From Fistularia commersonii (lineage: Eukaryota > Chordata > Actinopteri > Syngnathiformes > Fistulariidae): a stretch of 64,000 nt of DNA. The notes under the pieces are model-generated. The model was not told the origin of the DNA. It did not search any database and saw nothing but the letters and a program-made list of their open reading frames with translations. This document shows, in pieces, positions 54,165-64,000 of this stretch (its first letter is position 1; each line of letters starts with the position of its first letter). The stretch is taken from assembly GCA_037954325.1 (NCBI GenBank), contig JBBMNZ010000003.1:21197392-21261391 (forward strand). The letters run 5' to 3'. A program made the position numbers and the translations under genes.

Positions 54165-57100
54165 CTGTGGGAATGCGGAAGGGAAAGGGGGGGGGTTAGA
54201 AAAAGGCAACAGGAGTGACGAGATGAGAGATGACGGTGAGGAATAAACAACCTTCCTGCAGATGAAATTCAATCGCGGCTCCGTCAAATCTAAGCAGGTG
54301 GGAAATGAACTGGGCCAAAATGATAACATGCCTTCTCTTCAACTGCCAAATTGCTAGTTTGGGGAGCGTGGAAGGAGCCGCAAAGTATTTCCCCTATTTA
54401 CAAGTTGTCCAATTATTTCCTGCACCCTTTCATGCTACGATGACCTTCTTCGGCAGATGGCGAGAATTTTAACAGTTGTTTTTGTTTTTATTTTTCAATT
54501 ATTTAACACCCGGTGAGAAATAAAGGCTACTCTGTTATCGGAGGAGAGGGCGAGCTAGGCGGAGCGGAGCACTTGCGGATCCCACCTCCTCGCCCCCCGG
54601 TCGCGGTAATGAGGGCCAGAGAGGAGTTATTTGATCTCGCGGTGAAATGGCTCCTCATCAATCTGTCCTGGGACAAGGTCACCGGGAGCGCAGGGGCCTG
54701 GGCTTCGCCCTCTCGGTATAATTGGCCCGCGTGCCGGGGTAAACCTTGAATCAGACCGTGCACGTCTACGTCCGCGGCGACGGCGCATCCTCTAATAAGC
54801 CGCGACCTCGCCGACTGCAGCTTAAACGACTGTTATTGTTAGCGCATTGTTCTGAGACGAGCGCAGCCACCAGCCTCCTGATAGCTTGTTATTAGCTCCT
54901 AATTTGTTGCTATTCACAAGGACTGATGGGCATATTAGCAGCAGCGGCTGGATAAGGTCTATTTCTAGATTTATTCGGGGAGGGTAGCAGATTGTTAGGT
55001 CAGCTGTTGGTGTAGCTCTTGCTAATTTACCCTATCATCGCTAGTTAGCAGATCAGCCATCACACTTAGCGTCCAGAACAAAGTATCCAAAAGACATCAA
55101 ATAGCGCCGGCGCTGAGGGACGCGCTGGGCAGAGAGAGGACTTCGCAGCGCCGTCTGTTTCATAGTTTTGTGCAAAAGCTGGGAAAATACTCGGGGTGAA
55201 ATTACATGACGCATTTTACGCCTGGAGACAACTCGCAATGCGGCTCGCTGGAAATGGCCCAGTTCTTGTCAACAAGTAGATCCCTAGGGGGAAAAAAAAT
55301 AAGGCGAACCAACTCTGAATCCTAAATTAGTCTCCATATCAGGTGTCCAGCTGCCATTTTACTTGTCCAAGGTCTAACTTCTGTCCAAAGCGGGGGTGAA
55401 AACATAAAATGGTAAATGTCTTTGCGAAAGGCCGGGGGTCAGAGTCATACAAGTCCAGGAGAGCTGGCTGTTGCTCTGCCCGAAGTCATTCCTGTCCTTC
55501 AGACGGCTAATTGTCACCGAGAAAGGAGGAAGGACATTTTATATTATTTTTTTTTTAACATTTGTATAAAATATCAACTTTTAGAATGGATCACCGCATG
55601 TCGGGAAAGCCCGTGGGGAATCGTAGTGTTCCCCAGGGTATCTTCTCATGTTGTTGTCAAAGTATCACTATGGAGGAGTCACATTTGAGAAGAAAAAAAA
55701 ATAATAGCAAACAACAATCTTTAGAATTAAGTCATTTAGAGTTAAGTATTGGTTTAAGGCTAGGATTAGACAAGTGGTAATCTCCGCTAGAGTGAGGCAA
55801 GCAGAATATAGTTTGAGAAAATATTAAAATAAAGTGTTCCTGTTTTCGTCTCCAGCCCTAAAATAGCACCGTGTAAAAAATAAAAAACCCCGGAGCCGAA
55901 GACTACATTCCAAAATGGAAAATAGTATAAATATAAAAAAAGGAGGAAGGGAGGTGCAGGGAGGAAAAAGGTGATAGGCGACCTTGGTCCACGTCACACC
56001 GACACGCCCGTCCCGCTCCCACCACCCAGAACGGGAAAAAAAAGCCTGATCTAACACGAGACTAGCCATTTCCTGTTTTTCTTTGATAGCCGTGAATGCA
56101 ACGCTCAACAAAGTTAGCACCTCCAAGTGGATAATCCAAAACGTGGCTAATGTAATTTTCCCTGGAATGCTAAAAACATGACAGCGGGAAGGGAAGGGAA
56201 GGGAAGGGAAGCGTGGGTGGAAGTCAAGCCCTGTGATCGGGAATCATTTTCAAAATTGGTCTCGATAGCCTGGATTTTTTTTTTTTTTTTTGCCGTTCTT
56301 TCCTTGTTTATTAGCCAGGCTGTTAAACGCTAACGTGACCTACGATGTTCCATGTCAAATTTAAGCGCGAGACACTCGCCGCTGTACGTTTTTTCAGGAA
56401 ACCGTCTTCTCTTATCGCCCCCGCCGCCACCCCCCGTCTCCGTTTCACCTCTCGGTCACTTTGTTTTTCCTGTCTCTTGATCTTCCTGTAACTCTGCAAC
56501 TTATCTCTCCATCTTCCCCCCCCCGCCTCCCTCCGCCCGCCGGAGAAGACGAAGTACAGCTCGGACATTTGGAACCCATCGGACTGGGCAACAAGCGGAA
56601 CCGACTAAACGCACCGACAAAGACACATGTGCCTCCGCTTCCTGTAACGTGACCCTCTTTCAGTTGGGTTTTGACCCCCCGCAAAAAAAAAAAAAAAAAA
56701 CGCAGATAATTACCGTAATTTATTATCATTAAATACCACCATGTCGTCTTGTTGCCGTTTTCCTGTCCGTCACCTCCTTTCGTTTGTTCCTTCTCCAACC
56801 GCGGAACGACCGACCAACTCCCCTTTTGAGGCCATCAGGCCGTAAGAGTCGCGTAAATTCTCACGTTCCGGGTTCCGTTACATGAGAGTTGAAAATGTGG
56901 AGGGTACGACTAGCATTGCTACGCTAACCGAGAAAAAAAGACGATCGATTCGAAAGAAAAGGTACGTTTACGAAAGCTGGAGAACAAAAACGGCGCGGTT
57001 AAGATAAACAAAAAAAATGGTTCAAAAGTGAAATGTTTTGTTTGATGGCAGGTGATTAATGAACACGGGATGCATCTGAATCTGGTTTCGTGTTTTACAC

Positions 57101-58433
57101 GAGAAATTGAGATGATTTCGGCGGACCCGCGTCGCCTCACGGGGTCACGTCACCAACGCCAAACCCGCGTTATTTCCGCTTTTTTTTTTTTTTTTTTCCT
57201 CCTTCTGCCCTGCGGGGCCATCTCGGCGGCGTATAAATATCGCTCTCTAATGAAAGAGAAATCTGAAAAACCAGGGGGGTGGGGGGGTGAAATTTAAAAA
57301 AAAAAAAAAACAACAACAAAGAAAAATACAGTCAAAGAAGAGGAGGAGGAGGAGAAGGGGGGAAGAAGAATCAAAGCTGGAGAATGGGAGCGAGAACAAT
57401 GGCGGCGTTTCTTCTTCGGGGCTGGCATTATCTCTCCGGCTTGTAAGCTTAGTAAAAGAAGCTTTAATGCAGACTTAGGCCGACTCCAGTGAACTGAAAC
57501 AAGAGGGCCACCAGAAGGTCACGAGTGTGTTAAAACAAAAAAAACAAAAAGGGATTCCAGTCAGGAAGAAGCCGGCGGAGGTCGGGTGTTTCTTATGACG
57601 GCGCTGATAAAACTTGAGAGACGTCAAACTCCAAGGAACAGAATTGATGACTGATTAATCTTTATTGTCATTGTCACGTGAAAAAATGAAATTTTAAGAA
57701 GAGCCGCGTTGAAAGATTACCCTTCCTGCAGTGTCGGGACGGGAACAGGAGTCCAGATAGCTAAACACGCTTAAATAAAATTCTTTTATAAATCACGAGT
57801 TTAATCTGGGAGCGAGTGGGAGTCGGTTTGCCGTAATTATCCGTCAAACTCCTCCAAAGATAACGGCTCCTAATCCGGAGCCAATACAAACAGACTTCGG
57901 CAGATATCGCCCGGAGGAGTACCGCTTCCCATTGGCCGCGGCTCCCGGCTGACTCCCGATGTTTTCCGAGCTGGTTTGGCTCGGGCGGGGTTTAGGCGGA
58001 AAAATAAAACTCTTTTGTCCGATCGGCAACTTTTTTTGGGGGGGGGGGCGGGGTGAAACTGGTGCGGTCAAACCACAGAAATCTCAGCCAGGATTAAATA
58101 TCAAGTCATTTTCTTAATATGATGCCGAATCGCAACAGAAACCCAACATTTACCCGTGAGCGAGCAATTCCTAGAGAGGAAATACCGTCCGATATCGGTG
58201 CAGAAACCCAGCTCGGTGCAGGCGGCCATCTTATCCCGACTGGTTGGGGTAGAAAGAGTGAAAAGTGACATTGCGTTCCTCTCTGTATTCCCTTCCCGGC
58301 TCTGAAACGCCGAAATTTGGGAACCCTCGGCATCCAGGGTGGTCAACGCTCGCCCGGTCCCCTACCACATTAGACACGGGTTTACCCGACGACAAAGTAG
58401 TACTTGATTACTTTTACCGGGTCTAATTTGAAG

Positions 58434-58979
58434 TACAGCGATCCCTCGCTATAACACGGTTTACTTTTCACGGTTTAGCTACTTCACAGATTTGCATCGC
58501 GCGTTGTGTTCCGCATTCTGATTGGCTAAAAAGTCACTCCGCTTCTTCTCTACCTGCGCGTCAATAACGTTGCGGTTTAATACGTACACAGCTTGCCAAA
58601 TTTACATTACGTACGTGCAAATTCTCTCGCAATTTCGAGTTTCTCTAACAACCATAACGTTGACAAAATGCTCTGGACCGACAAAAGCGCCCGCAGCAGG
58701 GCTAAAAAGCCAGCGGAAGATGCTATCTATCGCAGATAAAGTTAAACTTCTGGACATGCTAAGGGAAGGTAAATAGGTCGGCATTACGGAATTAATGAAT
58801 CTTCCGTTCGTTCCGTAAAGAAGGAAGAAAAAAACATAGGGACGACAGTAGCAATGTATAATAAAGTATTTAATCGTATAATAATTGTAAAAACAAAATA
58901 AAGGTTTCTACTTCCAAATTTTGCCTATCACGGGTTCTTTTTGGAACGTAACCCCCGCGAAAAACAAGGGTATACTGTA
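58434..58979 (+). pseudogene. Tigger element with transposase N-terminus
   Basis: Inverted ends tacagcgatccctcgctata acacggttta and ggaacgtaacccccgcgaaa aacaagggtatactgta. The plus strand from 58665 reads SGPTKAPAAGLKSQRKMLSI, ADKVKLLDMLREGK, then RHYGINESSVRSVKKEEK after a shift, the first helix-turn-helix of a pogo transposase. The rest of the transposase is deleted. Confidence 0.9.
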
Positions 58980-60469
58980 TACAACGCATGGGGAGCCGTA
59001 CTTGTATTACCTACATTTCGGGGGTGGGCGACGCTATTTTGGCTGCCTTATATAATCTCGACAGCCGGGACCATTTCTGCTCAAATGAACGGGGTCCATT
59101 CCAATCACACGGACGCACAACTCGGGCAACAACCCAGACGGCGAATGAAGGAATGTGTGCGGTACCTTATCAGATGAGTGACCTCGAATAGCAAAACTAA
59201 AAGTTTATTCTATTAACTTCCCCCCGTTGGATGACTACTCGGTCGAATCAAGGCTGCAGATCTACCCGTAAAACACTCACTGCACACTATTTTTTCGGAC
59301 GGTGGCTGGAAATAAAAAAAAAAAAAGACTGCCTCCTATCCCGGATAAAAATCTCCATCGCGGTCCCGATGGGAAAATGTGAGTGGCTGAAAGTTGGATT
59401 CGACGCATTTTCCCCCCCAAAATCCATTTCCTGTTGCGTAAGAAAGAGCCAAAACTTGATATGCTTCAGTCTATTTCTGTTTATTTATTTATTTTTTTTA
59501 TAGAAACTGGGTTAAAACGCAGCCGTTGTCTTGATTAGATATCTACCGGCCTCGGCTGAGGAGAGACGTGGGACTTTTATAGGGGGGCAGGGATTTCCTG
59601 TGCGTTGACGCAACACATGAAAAGAACAATTACACTGATGACATGATAGCAGGGGGCCGTGATAGATGAGGGCCACTGACTCTGAACCCTGCAAAACCGA
59701 GAACATACATATTTGCGGAGGGACTATTTCTGTCCTGCGCACACACACACACACACACACTCCAGGTCTGGGCGGTGCCCCAGTCACGCAAACACCATAA
59801 TCAAAAGCCGCTGTCTCCTTTGGCCTCATTCGTCCCGGTGCCAGTTGAGATATCGCAGCAGACGCGCCGCTCCGAACGCACACTCGGGCACGAGCTTGTT
59901 TCAGAGGCCAGATGTAAGCAAAGTTAATCCCTAACTAGCTTAAATTCATCAGGTGAAAATGAAAAAGAAAATCAAACCGCGTTCCCTTCGATCACGCTCT
60001 TCGGTTCCTCTTGGAATTCGCGCCGTCGGTCGCAATTTGATAAGATCGGGATCGGCCAATTTAGCTTCGTGTTCGCTTTGCTTCATGTGAGACAGGTATA
60101 TGTCGGCAAAAAAAAACAAAACAAAACACCTCCCCCACCAAAACTCGAGTATCTTTATGGCATCTGTGTAAAGGCACCTTGAAACTGGAATCAATTACTC
60201 CATGCTAATCGTTTCTGGGAGGGGGGAAGGGAGGACGGGGGGGAAGGGGGGGGTTGTTTCCCCTCATACAATCCAGCTGGATGCTTTTGAAGGCGAAATT
60301 TCTCCGAACACTCGCAGACCTCGCGCCGCTCCGCGTTAGCCGCCCCCTAATAGAAACAGACCGGCTGACAAACGGAATCACATTTCTACCTGTGACGCGG
60401 AGCAGACGGGAATTAATAAGGTTAAAATGCTGATATTGAAGCTGACGTCGAGGTTTCATTGGTGTCCTT

Positions 60470-60960
60470 TATGTAGACAGGGAGAAAGACGACTTTCATG
60501 GATATGCTGACGACACCCTGCTCTATATCTCCAAATCCGATCATACTTTTCCACCTTCCTCCCTTTCTGGTTGACTTCTGGAGATTGAATCTCCGTCAAA
60601 ACTGAAGTCCACCTTGTTGGCACGGCCTCCACCATTCACAACTCTTATCGTTGCTATACCAACATCGACAACCTTACCGTCAACTCAAGTTGAGAGTCTG
60701 CACGCCATCCTGGATAGTACACTGTTATTCCAGTCTCGTGTTAAATAATATCACCCTGTTTCCATCTACGCGGTATCACTGCGATTCTGGTCTTTGTCCA
60801 CGAGCTCGAGCCCGTCCAGAATTCGGACGCAACCCCAGATCGTCCACCAGATGCCCGTAAATTCTTCGATAAACCTCAAAATATCGCTCCCAACTGTGAT
60901 TACATCCATAACCCCGCGCCTCCACAGCTATCTGAGCTGATTCTAATCGCTGATCCCCTT
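60470..60960 (+). mobile_element. L2-type LINE reverse transcriptase relic
   Basis: The plus strand reads FHGYADDTLLYISKSDH, the catalytic YADD box, then by shifts LKSTLLARPPPFTTLI-like and NIDNLTVNSS, ESLHAILDSTLLFQSRV. This order (YADD, then ILDSTL) is that of the L2/CR1 palm and thumb. Many frameshifts. Confidence 0.8.
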
Positions 60961-61129
60961 TATTTTCGACATCTATACCTCAGAGATCCATCCCAACCCG
61001 GCCACCACCTACTCCGAGTGTTGCCATCAAGGAGGCGGTTCAGGACAATCGAGGCAAAAACAAACAGATTTAAAAACAGTCGCACTTAATTCAGCACAAC
61101 CCAGAACACATGCACCTCACATACAATAA

Positions 61130-61310
61130 ACCATTTTTTTTTTCCTCCCACTTTTCCCTTTTTTACTTGTTTTCTTTCCACATTTTTATCCATTTATTCC
61201 TCTAGATGTTATTTATATTTTTTGCCTTACATTTTTTCCGCCTGAACCTGGGAGCTGCTAGCTTGAAATTTCGTTGCACTGTGTTTAATGACGACGGTCT
61301 CGAATCCTTG
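61130..61310 (+). repeat. probable LINE 3' tail
   Basis: cctgaacctgggagctgcta gcttgaaatttcgttgcact gtgtttaatgacgac resembles the GGGAGC...AATTTCGTTGTAC...AATGAC tail shared by several fish retroposons. No poly(A) follows. Confidence 0.4.
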
Positions 61311-62374
61311 AATGAATCGACTTGTTGTTGTTCCTCCGCCCGCCTTTGCACAACGCGTTATGTCGCAAAACCCTCCAGCTATCTCCCAGCTAACGGTTTT
61401 ACCATTTCGACTCTCCTCCGCCTCCTTCTCCCACCGCGTCCATTGTTTACGCAGCTTTATGTGCGCGGTACGTTTCGCCCCGAGGTGCTTCGAAAGGAGC
61501 GGGCCATCGGAAAAAAAATGAGACGTGGATTTCACGCCGCATCGATTTGCATGAAGTCTCTTTTTCGAGCGGCGACCGCCTCTCCGGGGAATCGATTGAC
61601 TTTCCGAGTGTCACTTTGGTTGTCAAGGGAGCAAATCAATGGCGCAATCTGGTTTTCTTCACAAAGCGCTATGAAGGAAATGCAATTAGGCCCACATGTC
61701 GACGACATGGGAATGAAGCTAAGTGATTTATCGTGTTACATTGACTGATGTCTTTCAGCAATACTCCAGGAGCTGACCGGCCCTCCATCACTTTGGAGTT
61801 GGCGGTCGGCGGCGGGGGGTCGGGGTCAGAAGCAGGGGACGCTCGGCCCGACAGACAATGCGGTCGGACGTCCTCCTGCGACCTGATCCGATTTTCCCGT
61901 TACTCTCGCCTTTAGTCGCAGGGGAGCGCCTGGAAATGATGAAAGGGCAATGTAGGTGAAGATGAAGGAACCGTGAGGAAAGGAGCGAGAGTCTCGGAAT
62001 GACGCCGGCGCATCTGAAAAGCCGGCAGCTTGTGAACAAGCCCCGGGGCTGTTTCTCCGTTCTAAAAGTTATTTCACACCGAATCTTGTTGACTTGCCTC
62101 ACCTGGGAGAGTAGACGAACAAATAAGGCCGGTCTGCTCCTGCGTTTTTTTTTCTTCTCACCCACAATGAGGCGGAACTGCGGGTGTTCCGACGCGGACG
62201 TGCCCGCATTGTGTTCAAAATTAATGGATCTGTCGGTTCACATCGGATCGAGGGGTTCAGACGCGGAGGCGAATGTTGAACGAGGCGACATTGATTCGGC
62301 CTGTCGGTATCAATCAGGAGCTGAAAGTGAATCGTAAAAAATACTGCGGTACTTCCAACCGAATCAAGATTCAA

Positions 62375-62414
<40 letters not shown>

Positions 62415-62829
62415 ACGTCAACACCCACTGCTCTTGTTACCTCTGCCTTGTATCCTCCCCCCTCCACCCCTGCACCTCTCGCAGCCGCACCGCTAACCTC
62501 GGCAATCACAGGGCTGCGCATAGAGACATCCCCCTTTCCGTTTTTTTTATTCCTGCCTACGGACATTTTTAGTCTTCAGTTAACCTGCTGAGTGGTTTTT
62601 AGGAGGAAAACGGGGGGAAAATGAAGGAAAAGGGAAGAGCATGAAGATAGCACAGCAGTTAGCACTTAGCGGTTAGCGCCCTGGTTCAATTCTGACAAAG
62701 TGAGTATATATACTCTCCAAAACATTGGGTCCAAAAACAGAGTGGATAGTTCTATGTCTCTAGTACCATTATGGTACTACCTACTGACCTTTGCACTGTT
62801 CACAAAAAAACGCTCTGCTGCTACTCTTA

Positions 62830-63050
62830 AATGCCATCAAATAGTCTGTATCGCTGTGCACTTTATACTTCTTACCTAAAAGTTTAATGTTTACTGTTTA
62901 ATGTACAGTATCAGTTCCCTTCACTGTGAATTGCAGTTGATTACTATGACTATATCGTTAATTTCACGACGTCGTGGGATTGTAACAAATATCTTTTCGA
63001 TTCCTCTGTATGTCAACCACATGCGGACAATAAAACTGTCTTTCAAACAC
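62830..63050 (+). repeat. possible retroposon 3' tail
   Basis: gctgtgcactttatacttct, aatttcacgacgtcgtggga and gcggacaataaaactgtctt follow the order of a fish retroposon tail ending in ACAATAAA. Weak evidence. Confidence 0.35.
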
Positions 63051-64000
63051 TCTATACTCTCATCAAAACATTGGGTCCATAAACATACAAGTGCAGCACC
63101 GCCGGGAAGGACTGAAGATACAAGCGACAAAACCCGGCTAAACGGTTGTTTCATTGAGTTCAACGAAAACCCTGAATGGCCCGGATTTGTGTATGTCTCT
63201 ATATGAAGTGTGCATAAAAGGGTAAATAATTGTATGTCTCTATATGACACGTGAATAGGAGGGTGACCCTGACTGCACGGTGAGCCGTATAGATGATGAA
63301 TGAACAAATATACACCGAGAGATATACATGTTTTTCCCATAAAGACGGTACCTGAGCTAAATTCCAGTTCTATAAAACCCTCCATGAACGTTGTATCAGA
63401 GGCTGTATCTGATATCGCCATGGATGATCGGCCAAGCTAAGTTCTCGGCGGAAATTTGACGACAAAGACAGAGAAGGTGACAGACTAACAAACAAATAAG
63501 CAAAAAGTGAACACAAAGGAGCAGGAAAAGCTCATGCATTTTAATGAGGCGCACCCCAAACGACTCGCAACCCGTTGTTGAAACATTTCAATTATTGAAT
63601 TCATCAAATCTTTAGCTGCTGGACAAATAATACATTCTAATAAGATGTGTCTGTGTGCCGATTCTTTCTGTTTTGATCACTTTTATTTCTATCTCCTCGT
63701 CGCGGAGCTGCAGCTTCTGTCTTTCGAAGGTTTTGCTCACCGAGTTTCCCGAAAACGAGATTCTACGCCGACGAGCTGATGTTCTCGCCGGGACGAAACA
63801 GAAAGCAGAGACGTCAATTATTATTTCCAAATATTGCCTGTTTGCTTGCGTTTATTGGTAGTTTTCATATTCTGACGCCAAAAATGAGATTTGTTTGTTT
63901 GCCTTCTTTTTTTTTGGGGGGTTAACAGACACGGTGACGCGGCTTCTTCTTTTTTGTCTGCGTGCCGCACTAAATACAAAAATACAATAAAACAGAAAGC

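Larger units (their letters stand above)
54165..64000 (-). other. neo1 intron upstream of Ig4, incomplete
   Basis: Begins with a C/T-rich acceptor tract (54165-54240). Holds a (GGGAA)n run near 56190-56212, a Tigger (58434-58979), an L2 relic (60470-60960), a likely LINE 3' tail (61130-61310), CA tracts at 59740-59761 and 62377-62409, and a LINE-tail-like stretch (62830-63050). No Ig3 exon was found. 54250-58400 and 63300-64000 show nothing I can name. Confidence 0.7.

Noticed and set aside
1..64000. CRISPR arrays, operons, prophage, rRNA genes
   Set aside because: Tandem repeats here are microsatellites, minisatellites or SINEs without unique spacers. The split exons and fish transposons show a eukaryotic intron-rich locus.

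Overview
The window is nuclear DNA from a vertebrate, most likely a teleost fish. It carries one recognisable protein-coding gene, on the minus strand and cut by the right edge: neogenin (neo1), a netrin/RGM receptor of the DCC family. I could place 24 coding exons (54164 down to 796). Every junction has GT/AG, the phases agree at all 23 joins, and together they give one open frame of about 1,142 codons ending in a stop. The fragment covers the fourth Ig domain, all six fibronectin type III (FN3) domains, the juxtamembrane linker, the transmembrane helix and the whole cytoplasmic tail with the P1, P2 and P3 motifs. The signal peptide, Ig1-Ig3 and the promoter lie beyond position 64000. The C-terminus (positions 796-882) and the stretch just before it (1441-1577) match neogenin rather than its paralogue DCC. 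The paralogue (neo1a or neo1b) and the species cannot be fixed from this window.

Layout, left to right. 1-795: 3' UTR or 3' flank. 796-5884: eleven closely spaced exons for the cytoplasmic tail, the membrane span, the linker and the end of FN3-6. 6580-14307: FN3-6 start and FN3-5, with two long introns. 20629-26097: FN3-4 and FN3-3. 30574-36778: FN3-2 and FN3-1. 36779-53600: a 16.8-kb intron. 53601-54164: Ig4. 54165-64000: the left end of another long intron.

The introns hold a typical teleost repeat load. I see at least seven pogo/Tigger-type Tc1-mariner relics, five or so hAT elements (two with matching 8-bp target duplications, one with a BED-finger N-terminus), L2-type and RTE-type LINE fragments, tRNA-like SINE units including a four-copy tandem array, several nested insertions, two minisatellite arrays of about 0.9 kb, and many (CA)n/(TG)n tracts. 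I found no second host gene, RNA gene, CRISPR array or prokaryotic feature, and no convincing new biological system.

The observations most worth a second look are: exons 7823-7961 and 36296-36450, each bracketed by complementary (UG)n and (CA)n tracts that could loop the exon out; a 69-70-bp AT-rich satellite grown inside a Tigger element; a perfect 129-bp repeat exactly 1,000 bp apart; and a 15-bp minisatellite that stays largely open in all three minus-strand frames. Exon positions were read by eye from splice sites and from remembered neogenin sequence. No alignment or transcript was available.
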